Made by a program: the position numbers and the translations under genes
Shown: piece by piece, positions 18,180 to 26,821 of the stretch
Position numbering within the stretch: the first letter of the stretch is position 1
Layout: each line of letters opens with the position of its first letter
Notes under the pieces: generated by a model
What the model was told of the DNA's origin: nothing
Seen by the model: only the letters and a program-made list of their open reading frames with translations
Databases searched by the model: none
Source: Streptomyces sp. TSRI0107
GTDB taxonomy: Bacteria > Actinomycetota > Actinomycetes > Streptomycetales > Streptomycetaceae
Assembly: GCF_001905845.1 (NCBI RefSeq)
Contig: NZ_LIVZ01000013.1
Span: 62,001 to 126,000, forward strand
Length of the DNA: 64,000 nucleotides
Direction of reading: 5' to 3'

Positions 18180-18300
18180 CCACTCGGTACCGGCGCGCTT
18201 TCTTTCGCATCGGCTTTCCCGGGTACCCGATGCCTCGCACGGAGGAGGTGGGCGCGCCGGCCGCGGCCGACCCCCGTCAGAGCGGATCAGGAGGGATCAG

Positions 18301-18774
18301 ATGAGCACGGTCAAGGAATCGGTGGACGTGGAGGTCCCGCTGCGCCGGGCGTACGACCAGTGGACCCAGTTCGAGGACTTCCCGAACTTCATGGAGGGCG
18401 TCGACGAGGTCAGGCAGCTCGACGACCGGCACAACCACTGGTCCACCAGCATCGGTGGGGTGCGCCGGGAGTTCGACACCGAGATCGTCGATCAGCTGGC
18501 GGACGACCGGATCACCTGGCGGACCGTCGGCGGTGAGACACAGCAGCGCGGCTCGGTCCGCTTCGAGCGCCTGGACGACACCCACACCCGGGTGGAGCTC
18601 ACCATGGACATCGAGCCGACGGGTCTCGCCGAGAAGGGCGCGGACGCACTGGGCATGATCGACAGGCGGGTGAAGGGGGACCTGCGCCGCTTCAAGGACT
18701 ACGTCGAAGGCGGTGGCGGCGAGGGCGGCTGGCGCGGACGTATCCGGCCGCAGGACCCGGGCACCACCCTCTGA
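18301..18774 (+). CDS. SRPBCC family protein
   Basis: START/Bet v1-like small-molecule-binding protein of 157 residues (polyketide cyclase/dehydrase group): ESVDVEVPLRRAYDQWTQF at the N-terminus, FPNFMEGVDEV, then FKDYVEGGG and a Gly-rich tail. Streptomycete homologues of this form are often stress induced. ATG 18301 follows AGGAGGG. Upstream, GGGTAC (18221-18226) looks like a sigma-B-type -10 element, but a matching -35 was not found. A strong terminator follows. Confidence 0.88.
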   Translation: MSTVKESVDVEVPLRRAYDQWTQFEDFPNFMEGVDEVRQLDDRHNHWSTSIGGVRREFDTEIVDQLADDRITWRTVGGETQQRGSVRFERLDDTHTRVELTMDIEPTGLAEKGADALGMIDRRVKGDLRRFKDYVEGGGGEGGWRGRIRPQDPGTTL

Positions 18775-18810
18775 GAGCCCCCTGACACCGACGCGCAGAC
18801 CGCGCGGTTC

Positions 18811-18841
18811 CGGCCGGCCCCGTGCCTCACGGGGCCGGCCG
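18811..18841. terminator. 14-bp stem hairpin, bidirectional-type terminator
   Basis: Perfect inverted repeat: CGGCCGGCCCCGTG at 18811-18824 pairs with 18828-18841 across a CCT loop. It lies after the SRPBCC gene and before the LPMO promoter; no U tract, as usual in streptomycetes. Confidence 0.85.
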
Positions 18842-18916
18842 GGCCGTTCGAGAATGTGGCGCGATTTGTCGTTGCGTGCCCGCGGAGGGAACCGCAACCT
18901 AACACTCGTGGACGCG

Positions 18917-18930
18917 TGGGAGCGCTCCCA
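18917..18930. promoter_or_regulatory. CebR-type operator TGGGAGCGCTCCCA
   Basis: Exact 14-bp palindrome matching the established CebR binding consensus that controls cellulolytic genes in Streptomyces. It lies 66 bp before the LPMO start codon, where a LacI-family repressor could block transcription until cellobiose or cellotriose appears. Confidence 0.92.
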
Positions 18931-18995
18931 ATACCACTCCCCACACCCGCAGCTCCCGCGTCCACATCCCCCCGCATCGAAAGAGGGAGACCGTC

Positions 18996-19682
18996 GTGCG
19001 TCACGCACTCGCTTGTCATGATCGCGACAGATTGAGGATCGGCTTCCGCCCCGCACTCCTCCTGAGTGTGCTCGCCGCCCTGCTGATCAGCCTGATCCCC
19101 GGGAGCGGCACCGCATCGGCCCACGGCTCCGTGGTCGACCCGGCGTCCCGCAACTACGGCTGCTGGCTGCGCTGGGGCAGCGACTTCCAGAACCCGGCGA
19201 TGGCACAGGAAGACCCCATGTGCTGGCAGGCCTGGCAGGCCAACCCCAACGCCATGTGGAACTGGAACGGCCTGTACCGCAACGGCTCCGGAGGCAACTT
19301 CCAGGCGGTCGTCCCGGACGGCCGGCTGTGCAGCGGCGGACAGACCGAGGGAGGCCGCTACGACTCACTGGACACCGTCGGCGCGTGGAAGACCACGGAC
19401 GTCTCGTCCGACTTCACCGTCAAGCTGTACGACCAGGCCAGCCACGGCGCGGACTACTTCCTGGTGTACGTCACCCGCCAGGGCTTCGACCCCGCCACCC
19501 AGCCGCTGCGCTGGAGCGACCTGCAACTCGTCGCCCGCACCGGCAGGTACGCGCCCAGCCAGAACTACTCGATCGACGTGAGCACGTCGGGCCTGAGCGG
19601 TCGGCACGTCGTCTACACGATCTGGCAGGCGTCGCACATGGACCAGACGTACTTCCTGTGCAGCGACGTGAACTTCCGCTGA
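18996..19682 (+). CDS. AA10 lytic polysaccharide monooxygenase, ScLPMO10B-like
   Basis: Secreted copper enzyme of 228 residues, single domain, no carbohydrate-binding module. Signal peptide to about residue 42, cleaved after SA to expose His43, the first ligand of the histidine brace (mature start HGSVVDPASRNYGCW); the second copper His is about residue 150 in DQASHGADYF. The sequence follows remembered S. coelicolor ScLPMO10B closely, a C1/C4 oxidiser of cellulose that also acts on chitin. GTG 18996 follows AGAGGGAG. The CebR box upstream fits a cellulolytic role. A hairpin terminator follows. Confidence 0.95.
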   Translation: MRHALACHDRDRLRIGFRPALLLSVLAALLISLIPGSGTASAHGSVVDPASRNYGCWLRWGSDFQNPAMAQEDPMCWQAWQANPNAMWNWNGLYRNGSGGNFQAVVPDGRLCSGGQTEGGRYDSLDTVGAWKTTDVSSDFTVKLYDQASHGADYFLVYVTRQGFDPATQPLRWSDLQLVARTGRYAPSQNYSIDVSTSGLSGRHVVYTIWQASHMDQTYFLCSDVNFR

Positions 19683-19697
19683 TCCGTGACCCCCGCC

Positions 19698-19728
19698 GGG
19701 CGGGACGCGCTTCCGACGCGTCCCGCCC
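19698..19728. terminator. 12-bp stem terminator hairpin
   Basis: GGGCGGGACGCG (19698-19709) pairs with 19717-19728 across a 7-nt loop, directly after the LPMO stop. Confidence 0.85.
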
Positions 19729-19749
19729 CGCTCCGTCGCCGGTGACGGC

Positions 19750-20013
19750 TCAGCGCGCCGCCTCCGCCAGCGACATCAGCAGGTGGGCGGATTCGGGGTG
19801 GAGGTAGTCGGAATGGGCGCCGTGCGGCAGGCCGCCGGTGCGGTAGCGGGCGCTCGCGTCGATGTCGAGCAGGCGTGCGGTGCGCGGGAAACGGTAGCGC
19901 CGGCCGGTGGGCAGGAGGGTGAGATCGCGCAGGGCGCCGGCGGGCAGGGCCGGCTGAAAAAGGGTGAGGCTGTCCACCGTCCAGGGGTGGGCGCGGTCGC
20001 GCCAGGGCCAGGC
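19750..20013 (-). pseudogene. 3' remnant of an unrecognised gene
   Basis: About 87 C-terminal residues (TVDSLTLFQPALPAGALRD..., ...HGAHSDYLHPESAHLLM) look like real, well-ordered protein with a normal stop. Upstream in the same frame the sequence turns into Arg/Ser-rich, non-conserved codons and no start or domain precedes it. I read this as a gene truncated from its 5' side, perhaps by the rearrangement that placed gdhA next to it. The HSDY and HPE pattern is reminiscent of the C-terminus of an alpha/beta hydrolase, but this is a guess. Confidence 0.4.
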
Positions 20014-20297
20014 GAGGGTGCCGGAGGATAACCCCGAGGGCCGTAACTCGTGGGCTGATGACGTGCCGTCACCGGACGGCTCGGAGCAGGTGCCGCGTCT
20101 CGGCACTCCGCTCGCCGACCGGATCGCGGACGGCCAAGTCCGCGACGACCTTCGCGCCGTATGGTGCAAGCGGCCGCGTTTCGTTCCCACGCCTGTCCTC
20201 AACGCTCCGGCGCTCCAAGCCGTTCGGGCACTCGACCGGGTGTCGGATCGTCTCCATGCCAGGCAGTTCCGTCAGATCGGGAAAGTGAGACACCGCT

Positions 20298-21644
20298 ATG
20301 AACGTCAGCGCGCACATCGAGGCCGTCCACACCGAGCTCCGCCGGCGCAACCCGGGGGAGGCCGAGTTCCACCAGGCTGCCACCGAGGTACTGGACTCCC
20401 TCGCACCCGCGCTCGAACGGCACCCCGAGTACGTCGACAGCGGGATCCTGGAGAGGCTGTGCGAGCCCGAGCGGCAGCTGATCTTCCGGGTTCCCTGGGT
20501 CGACGACGCGGGCGCCGTGCGCGTCAACCGGGGCTTCCGGGTGGAGTTCAACAGCGCGCTCGGCCCGTACAAGGGGGGCCTGCGGTTCCACCCGAGCGTC
20601 AACCTCGGCATCGTCAAGTTCCTCGGTTTCGAGCAGATCTTCAAGAACGCGCTGACCGGGATGGCCATCGGCGGCGGCAAGGGCGGCGCGGACTTCGATC
20701 CCAAGGGCCGTTCGGACGGCGAGATCATGCGGTTCTGCCAGTCCTTCATGACCGAACTCCACCGCCACCTGGGCGAGCACACCGACGTACCGGCCGGCGA
20801 CATCGGCGTGGGCGCGCGGGAGATCGGCTACCTCTTCGGCCAGTACAAGCGGATCACCAACCGCTACGAGGCCGGCGTGCTGACCGGCAAGCCGGTGGCG
20901 TGGGGCGGCTCCCACGCCCGTACCGAGGCCACGGGCTACGGCGCGGTGTACTTCGCCCAGGAGATGCTCGCCACCCGCGGCGACGGCTTCGACGGACGCC
21001 GCGTGGTGATCTCCGGATCCGGCAACGTGGCCGTGTACGCCGTGGAGAAGGCGCACGCGCTGGGCGGCCGAGTGGTGGCCTGCAGCGACTCCTCCGGTTA
21101 CCTCGTCGACGAGGACGGCATCGACCTGGAACTCCTGAAGGAGATCAAGGAGGTCCGCCGCTCCCGTATCTCCGCCTACGCGGAGGTGAAGCCGAACGCG
21201 CGCTTCTCGGACCGCGGCACGGTGTACGACGTCCCGTGCGACATCGCGCTGCCCTGCGCGACTCAGAACGAGGTGCGGCGCGAAGACGCCGTCGCCCTGG
21301 TCAAGAACGGCGTCCTCGCCGTCGCCGAGGGCGCGAACATGCCCTGCACGCCGGAGGCGGTGGAGGTGCTGAGGGAGGCCGGTGTCCTCTTCGGCCCCGG
21401 GAAGGCCGCCAACGCGGGCGGCGTGGCCACCTCCGCGCTGGAGATGCAGCAGAACGCGGCCCGGGACAGCTGGTCCTTCGAGGAGACCGAGTCCCGGCTC
21501 GCCGCGGTGATGCGCGGCGTCCACGCCCAGTGCCGCGCGACTGCCGAGGCGTACGGCGGCAACGCCGACGACTACGTGCTCGGCGCGAACGTGGCGGGTT
21601 TCCTGAGGGTGGCCGAGGCCATGGCCGCACAGGGTGTCGTCTGA
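20298..21644 (+). CDS. gdhA: NADP-specific glutamate dehydrogenase
   Basis: Small hexameric glutamate dehydrogenase, 448 residues, the usual size for bacterial NADPH enzymes that aminate 2-oxoglutarate. Signatures: GPYKGGLRFHPSV, KNALTGMAIGGGKGG with the catalytic Lys, PAGDIGVGAREI, and a Rossmann motif ISGSGNVAVYA. It ends GANVAGFLRVAEAMAAQGVV. ATG 20298 has only a weak site (GAAAGTGAGA upstream). Monocistronic; it gives ammonium assimilation alongside GS/GOGAT. Confidence 0.97.
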   Translation: MNVSAHIEAVHTELRRRNPGEAEFHQAATEVLDSLAPALERHPEYVDSGILERLCEPERQLIFRVPWVDDAGAVRVNRGFRVEFNSALGPYKGGLRFHPSVNLGIVKFLGFEQIFKNALTGMAIGGGKGGADFDPKGRSDGEIMRFCQSFMTELHRHLGEHTDVPAGDIGVGAREIGYLFGQYKRITNRYEAGVLTGKPVAWGGSHARTEATGYGAVYFAQEMLATRGDGFDGRRVVISGSGNVAVYAVEKAHALGGRVVACSDSSGYLVDEDGIDLELLKEIKEVRRSRISAYAEVKPNARFSDRGTVYDVPCDIALPCATQNEVRREDAVALVKNGVLAVAEGANMPCTPEAVEVLREAGVLFGPGKAANAGGVATSALEMQQNAARDSWSFEETESRLAAVMRGVHAQCRATAEAYGGNADDYVLGANVAGFLRVAEAMAAQGVV

Positions 21645-21911
21645 CGGCATCACTCCGCTGGGCCCGGGAGTCTGGGCCGTCGTCGAGGGCTGACGGCGGC
21701 TCCGGCGGCATCGCCCCGCCCGGCCCTGTGGGCCGATCGGCTCAGGCGCGGCGCGCCTCGGCCGCGCGGGCGGCCGCCGATGGAGGATCGGGGGGCGGCG
21801 GCCTCGGCACGGGCTGCCCGGCACCGCCCTACCGCGTTCAAGAGGTCCGGCCATGAAACTCTTCGACGACGACCCCCTTCGCGCCTGCTCCGGTTCCGCG
21901 CGGGCGGCGGC

Positions 21912-22727
21912 GTGACCGGCACCGCGCGCGGGGACGCGCCGGGCGGCGGCCGGTACGGTGAGGCGGTCTTCCCTCCCGGACAGGCCGGTGAGGGCGAGCG
22001 CATCGATTTCGGTGCCCTGGCCTACGACGACCTCACCATGGCGCGGCTGCGGGCCCTCGGGGCCGGCCCCGGCTGGCGATGCCTCGACGTCGGCGCCGGC
22101 ACGGGCACGGTCGCGCGCCGGCTGCTGGACGAGGCCGGGGTGGCGAGTGTGCTCGCCGTGGACCGTGACGTGCGATTCCTCGCCGAACGGCGCGTGCCCG
22201 GCCTTGACGTGCTGGAGGCCGACATCACCGCGCCCGGCTTCGCCCCGGGCCGGTTCCGGCTCGTGCACGCGCGGTTCGTGCTGATGCACCTGCCCGAACG
22301 CGACCGCCTGATCACAGCCCTGGCCGGCCTCGTCGCACCGGGCGGAGTGCTGGTGCTCAGCGACGCGGTCGACCTGACGAGCGAGCGGGCGCCCGGTACG
22401 CCGTACACGACGGTGATGAAGGCGATGTGGCAGGGGCTGCGGGACACCATCGGCACCGATGTCTCCCAGGTGCCGGCGTACCCGCACCTGCTGCGTGGGG
22501 CCGGGCTCGTTCCGGTCGCCGCCGAGATCCACGTGCCACCGCTGACGCCGGGCAGTCCCATCAGCCGCTTCTGGGCCGACACATGGGAACGGAGCAGAGG
22601 GGCGATGCTCGCCACCGGCCTGGTCGACGACGCGGCCGTCGACGCGGCGGTCCACTACCTGGAATCCGACGAATGCGCCGCACTGTCGGCCGGGATGCTC
22701 ACCGCCTGGGGATGGAAACCCGAGTAG
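21912..22727 (+). CDS. SAM-dependent methyltransferase
   Basis: Class I methyltransferase of about 271 residues: CLDVGAGTGTVARRL (motif I), VLAVDRD (acidic residue), FVLMHLPERD and APGGVLVLSDAV. A 20-codon frame starting at the ATG 21853 (MKLFDDDPLRAC), with AGAGG before it, ends in GTGA at the GTG 21912 that I take as start, so the methyltransferase may be coupled to a tiny leader or the N-terminus may be frameshifted. An in-frame ATG at 21780 would add a basic, unlikely extension. Substrate unknown. Confidence 0.82.
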   Translation: MTGTARGDAPGGGRYGEAVFPPGQAGEGERIDFGALAYDDLTMARLRALGAGPGWRCLDVGAGTGTVARRLLDEAGVASVLAVDRDVRFLAERRVPGLDVLEADITAPGFAPGRFRLVHARFVLMHLPERDRLITALAGLVAPGGVLVLSDAVDLTSERAPGTPYTTVMKAMWQGLRDTIGTDVSQVPAYPHLLRGAGLVPVAAEIHVPPLTPGSPISRFWADTWERSRGAMLATGLVDDAAVDAAVHYLESDECAALSAGMLTAWGWKPE

Positions 22728-22889
22728 GGCGGCCGCGGGTTCACGCCCGGGCCGCGAGGAGACTGCGTCCATCCGGCTGGCGAACGCGACGCGTGTCGCC
22801 GGCCGGATCCGTCCGCCCGTACGGTCGGCCATGATGCAGCCCACAGAAGTGATGACCGTTCCGTCCACCGCTCAGCGAGGCGTGCTTCC

Positions 22890-23309
22890 ATGACCCTGTC
22901 CATTCGTAACCAGCTCTCCGGCACCGTCACCGACGTCACCGCCGGCGAGGCCATGGCGTCGGTGAAGGTGCGCCTGGCCGGCGGCCAGGACATCACCGCC
23001 GCGATCACGGCCGACGCCGTCAGGGATCTCGGCCTGGCCGAGGGCTCCGCGGTCCGGGCCCTCGTGAAGTCCACCGAAGTCGCCCTCGCGACCGGGCCCG
23101 TCGACGGCATCTCCATCCGCAATCAGCTCGCGGGTTCCGTCACCGAGGTGTCGACCGGCGGCGCCATGGGTTCGGTGAAGGTCTCGGTCGACGGCGGTGA
23201 GCTGACCGCCGCGATCACGAGGGACGCGGTCGAGGACCTGCGGCTGAGCGCCGGTACCTCCGTCGTCGCGCTGATCAAGTCGACCGAGATCTCCCTCGCG
23301 ACCGCCTGA
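22890..23309 (+). CDS. tandem Mop-domain molybdate-binding protein (molbindin)
   Basis: A 139-residue protein made of two nearly identical Mop/TOBE modules: SIRNQLSGTVTDVTAG...VKSTEVALAT, then SIRNQLAGSVTEVSTG...IKSTEISLAT. Di-Mop proteins of this size bind molybdate or tungstate as oligomers and buffer or store the anion in the cytoplasm. It converges with the ModBC fusion gene, 27 bp away, and belongs functionally to the molybdate cluster. ATG 22890 (MTLSIRNQLS). Confidence 0.93.
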   Translation: MTLSIRNQLSGTVTDVTAGEAMASVKVRLAGGQDITAAITADAVRDLGLAEGSAVRALVKSTEVALATGPVDGISIRNQLAGSVTEVSTGGAMGSVKVSVDGGELTAAITRDAVEDLRLSAGTSVVALIKSTEISLATA

Positions 23310-23336
23310 TCACGGGGCGGCGCCGACGGGTACCGC

Positions 23337-25280
23337 TCAAAGCGCCACCACCGTCGTCTCGGTGGCCTTGACGCTGGTCCAGACGGACACACCGTCGGCG
23401 AGACCAAGTTCGGCGGCGGCTTGAGGGGTGATCTCGGCGACGAGGTCGGGGGCCTGGTCGGAGGTGATCAGGACCCGCAGTCTGCTGCCGCTCGTGGTGA
23501 TCTCGCGCACGGTCCCGGGCCAGACGTTCCGCGGACTGCCGGCCGGCCGCTCGCGGTGGACGGACACCGCCTCGGGCGCGACGATCCCGAGGGCGGGGGT
23601 GCCGGCCGGCGGCGGCTCGGCCGCGACCAGGGTGCCGCCCCCGTCGAGGGCGAGGCCTTCCCGGGTCGCCGTGCCCGGCCAGGCGTTGCGGCCGAGCATG
23701 CGGGCGACCCACGGGGAGCGGGGATGCCGGGTGACCTCGGCGGGCGAGGCGTCCTGCAAGGCGCGGCCGTCGTCGAGCACGAGGACGCGGTCGGCGAGCG
23801 AGACGGCCTCGACGGGGTCGTGGGTGACGATGAGACAGACGCCGCCGAAGCCGGACAGGTGGGCGCGCAGGGTGTGCCGTACGTGGGCGCGGGTGGTCTG
23901 GTCGAGGGCGGCGAGCGGTTCGTCCAGGACGAGGAGCCGCGGCCGGGCGGCCAGCGCCCTCGCGAGGGCGACACGCCCCGCCTGCCCGCCCGACAGCTGG
24001 GCCGGGCGGCGGTGGGAGAGGTGGCCGACACCGAGACGGTCGAGCCACAGCCGCGCCTCACGACGGGCCTCGGCGCGCGGGACGCCCTGGGCGCGCAGTC
24101 CGTACGCGGTGTTGGAGAGCGCTGTCAGATGCGGGAAGAGAGCCCCGTCCTGCGGCACCCAGGCGACGTGCCGGCGGTGCGCGGGCAGGCCGGTGACGTC
24201 CTCCTCCCCGAGGGTGAGGCGGGCGTGGGCGCGGGGGGTGAGGCCGAGGAGGGCCCGCAGCAGGGTGGTCTTGCCGGCGCCGTTGGGGCCCACGACGGCG
24301 ATGGTGGTGCCGGGTTCGGCGTCCAGGGTGAGACGGGTGAAGCCGGTGACGTCGGCGTGCAGGGGCCACCGCTGCTCGGGCTGGGCGGGGCGGCGGACGT
24401 CGGGTGGCGGCACGGCCGTGACGGGGTCCGGGTCCGCCTGGGGAGCGTTGCGCCGGGACCGATCGCGACCGGCGGGGGCGCCCGTCCACCGCCCGCGCAG
24501 CGCGATCAGCACGGCCATGGCGATGGCGAGCAGCAGCAGCGACACGGACGTCGCGGCCTCCGGTTCGTCCTGCAGCAGGAGGTACACCTGCAGGGGCAGG
24601 GTCTGTGTCGTGCCGGGCAGGTTGCCGGCGAAGGTGATGGTCGCGCCGAATTCGCCGAGGGCCCGCGCCCACGTGAGAGCCGCGCCCGCGATGACCCCGG
24701 GAGCCACCATGGGCAGGGTGACCGTGAAGAACACCCGTACCGGTGAGGCGCCGAGGGAGGCCGCCGTCTCCTCGTAGCGCGGCCGCAGCCCGCCGAGGGC
24801 GCCCTCCAGGCTGATGACGAGGAACGGCATGGCGACGAAGGTGGCCGCGAGGACGGCGCCGGACGTGTGGAACGGGAGCGTGATGCCGAAGGTGTCCTCC
24901 AGCCAGGGCCCGAGCAGCCCGCGCCGGCCGAAGGCGAGCAGGAGCGCGACCCCGCCGACCGTCGGTGGCAGCACCATCGGCAGCAGGACGAGCGAGCGGA
25001 CGAACGCCTTGCCCGGGAAGGGCACCCTGGCGAGCAGCCAGGCCAGCGGCACGCCGAGCAGCAGCGACAGACCGAGAGCCCAGAAGGAGACGAGGAGGGA
25101 CAGCCGCAGCGCCTCGACGGTGCCCGGCGAGCCCAGATGGCCGGCGAGCTCACCCCACTCCGTCCGCACGAGGATGCCGATCAGGGGCAGGGCCAGGAAC
25201 GCCACCGCCGCCACCGCGGGCAGCGCCAGCATGAGGGGCGGACGGCCGCCGGACTTACGTATGCCAGGTGATTGCATCAC
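23337..25280 (-). CDS. molybdate ABC transporter, fused permease-ATPase (ModB-ModC)
   Basis: Single 647-residue polypeptide. Residues 1-270 are a ModB permease with about five helices and the docking loop EETAASLGASPVRVFFTVTLP. A linker is followed by a ModC ATPase: Walker A GPNGAGKTT, signature LSGGQ, Walker B LLVLDEPLAALD, switch His in VTHD. The C-terminal 70 residues are a TOBE/Mop regulatory domain. Fusion of the two subunits is common in actinobacteria. The start could be GTG 25280 or ATG 25277. It lies 72 bp after modA on the same strand, so co-transcription is likely. Confidence 0.95.
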   Translation of the reverse strand: MMQSPGIRKSGGRPPLMLALPAVAAVAFLALPLIGILVRTEWGELAGHLGSPGTVEALRLSLLVSFWALGLSLLLGVPLAWLLARVPFPGKAFVRSLVLLPMVLPPTVGGVALLLAFGRRGLLGPWLEDTFGITLPFHTSGAVLAATFVAMPFLVISLEGALGGLRPRYEETAASLGASPVRVFFTVTLPMVAPGVIAGAALTWARALGEFGATITFAGNLPGTTQTLPLQVYLLLQDEPEAATSVSLLLLAIAMAVLIALRGRWTGAPAGRDRSRRNAPQADPDPVTAVPPPDVRRPAQPEQRWPLHADVTGFTRLTLDAEPGTTIAVVGPNGAGKTTLLRALLGLTPRAHARLTLGEEDVTGLPAHRRHVAWVPQDGALFPHLTALSNTAYGLRAQGVPRAEARREARLWLDRLGVGHLSHRRPAQLSGGQAGRVALARALAARPRLLVLDEPLAALDQTTRAHVRHTLRAHLSGFGGVCLIVTHDPVEAVSLADRVLVLDDGRALQDASPAEVTRHPRSPWVARMLGRNAWPGTATREGLALDGGGTLVAAEPPPAGTPALGIVAPEAVSVHRERPAGSPRNVWPGTVREITTSGSRLRVLITSDQAPDLVAEITPQAAAELGLADGVSVWTSVKATETTVVAL

Positions 25281-25352
25281 TGTGTTCCCGAAGACATGAG
25301 GAAAGGGGGCTGTCCGTCCGCTCCGGCTCCCGAGACGGACGGCCCTCGTCGG

Positions 25353-26168
25353 CTACGGCTTCTGGAAGCCCGAGTCCTGGAGGATCTTCTGACCCTCGGG
25401 CGAGCTCAGCCATGCCACGAACGCGGCGGCGGCCTCGGCGTTCTCCGAGTCCTTCAGCGTGGCGGCCGGGTACTCGGCGACGGCGTTCTGCGCGTCGGGG
25501 ATCCGGACGGCGTCGACCTTGTCCGCGGCGCTCTCGGCGTCGGTCTTGTAGACGAGGCCCGCGTCGGCCTCGCCCAGCTCGACCTTGCTGAGCACGGCGC
25601 GGACGTTCGGCTCCTGGGAGACCGGCTTCACCGCGATCCCCTGCGCGTCCAGGATCTGCCGGCTGTACTTGCCGACGGGCACCTCGGGCGCGGCGAGGAC
25701 GACCTTGAGATCGCCGTCCGCGAGGTCCTTCAGCTCGTCGACCTTGTGGGGGTTGCCCTTGCCTGTGGCGATGACGAGCCGGTTCCTCGCGATGATCGTC
25801 GGCGTGCCGGCGTCGGCCTTCACCTTGTCCATGCTCTTGGTGTCGGCGGTGACCAGAACGTCGGCGGGGGAGCCCTGGGAGACCTGCGCGACGAGCTCCT
25901 GCGAGCCGGCGAAGGAGAAGGTGATCTTCGTACCCGGGTGGGCCTTCTCGTACGCCGTCGCCGCCGTCTCGAAGACATCGGTGAGCGAGGAGGCGGCGAG
26001 GACCGTCAGGTCGGCCTGCGGCACGGCGTTCTCGGCCCCGGGGGCCGTGGAGGCGCCGGTGTCCTTCTCGGAGTCGTCGTCGCCGCAGGCGGCGAGCGCG
26101 GCGAGCAGGGCCGCGGTGAGGACGGCGGCGGCGGTACGGCGTCCGATGACGGTCGGGGTGCGGGACAT
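25353..26168 (-). CDS. modA: molybdate-binding lipoprotein ModA
   Basis: Periplasmic-type binding protein anchored by a lipobox ending LAAC, 271 residues. LTVLAASSLTDVFE is the characteristic ModA opening with the Ser residues that hold the oxyanion; ITFSFAGSQELVAQ, RNRLVIATGKGNP and VGKYSRQIL follow the family. It supplies molybdate to the ModBC fusion downstream. ATG 26168 (MSRTPTVIGRR). Confidence 0.95.
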   Translation of the reverse strand: MSRTPTVIGRRTAAAVLTAALLAALAACGDDDSEKDTGASTAPGAENAVPQADLTVLAASSLTDVFETAATAYEKAHPGTKITFSFAGSQELVAQVSQGSPADVLVTADTKSMDKVKADAGTPTIIARNRLVIATGKGNPHKVDELKDLADGDLKVVLAAPEVPVGKYSRQILDAQGIAVKPVSQEPNVRAVLSKVELGEADAGLVYKTDAESAADKVDAVRIPDAQNAVAEYPAATLKDSENAEAAAAFVAWLSSPEGQKILQDSGFQKP

Positions 26169-26242
26169 CAGGATCTGAACTCCTTGGGGACGAGCGGAAC
26201 GTCTGGAGCGAGCGGCCGGTCGCGCCCACGGCCGAGGTGTCT

Positions 26243-26253
26243 GTACGTCGTAC
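26243..26253. promoter_or_regulatory. GTACGTCGTAC palindrome before modA
   Basis: Perfect 5+1+5 inverted repeat between the HTH-TOBE regulator gene and modA. Its location fits an operator for that regulator, but only one copy is present and the consensus of such regulators is not known to me. Confidence 0.35.
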
Positions 26254-26256
26254 GGT

Positions 26257-26652
26257 TCAGGTGCGGTCGATGTGCACGCTGGTCGACTTCACACGGGCGG
26301 TGGCCTGCATGCCGACTTCCAGTCCCAGTTCCTCGACGGCCTCGCGGGTGAGCAGGGAGACGAGGCGGTGCGGCCCGGCCTGGATCGTGACCTGGGCCGC
26401 GATGTCGTCGAGCTTGATCCCGGTGACGATTCCGGGGAAGGCGTTGCGCGCCGACGTGTACGGCGCGTCGTCGTCGCCCGTACCGGCCTGGGCGATCTCC
26501 GAGGAGAAGGCGGCGAGAGCCCTGCCGTCGATGAGCCGGCGGCCGCTCTCGTCGCGGTGGGTCGCGACCCGGCCCGCGTCCGCCCAGCGCCGCGCCGTGT
26601 CAGGGCTGACGCCCAGCAGACGCGCGGCCTGACCGATGGTGTAGGACTGCAT
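26257..26652 (-). CDS. HTH-TOBE molybdenum-responsive regulator
   Basis: A 131-residue protein with a MerR/excisionase-type helix-turn-helix at residues 1-50 (YTIGQAARLLGVSPDTARRWADAGRV, given here as family signature in two parts: YTIGQAARLLGVS and TARRWADAG) and a single Mop/TOBE domain at residues 65-131 (VTGIKLDDIAAQVTIQ...ARVKSTSVHI). It couples oxyanion sensing to DNA binding in a way similar to ModE but with a different HTH. It sits directly upstream of modA in the same direction and probably controls the operon. ATG 26652 or GTG 26661 may be the start. Confidence 0.9.
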   Translation of the reverse strand: MQSYTIGQAARLLGVSPDTARRWADAGRVATHRDESGRRLIDGRALAAFSSEIAQAGTGDDDAPYTSARNAFPGIVTGIKLDDIAAQVTIQAGPHRLVSLLTREAVEELGLEVGMQATARVKSTSVHIDRT

Positions 26653-26661
26653 GTGCGACAC

Positions 26662-26821
26662 CGTAGGGCGGATACGCTCTCATCTGCAACAAAGTGGTGG
26701 GTCTCTCCATGGCGGATGAGAGGGGGGTCGTATGAAGGGACAAGAGTGCCTGCCGCGAGGAGATCGCCTCCGGTCGGCCGACCGTGCGGCAGTGCGCTGC
26801 CGAGGACTTCGTCCCGCTCCT
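26662..26821. other. gap with a possible coding relic
   Basis: The + strand reads CREEIASGRPTVRQCAAEDF in one frame around 26745-26805, which looks protein-like but has no start and no continuation. I see no other feature here. Confidence 0.25.

Noticed and set aside
18221..18226. GGGTAC before the SRPBCC gene (and again at 53706 before the SDR gene) as sigma-B promoters
   Set aside because: The -10-like element is there, but no GNNT element at 14-16 nt upstream was found in either case, so I do not claim promoters.
20199..22868. 889-codon leftward frame over gdhA and the methyltransferase
   Set aside because: Both rightward proteins are recognisable; the reverse frame has only shadow composition.
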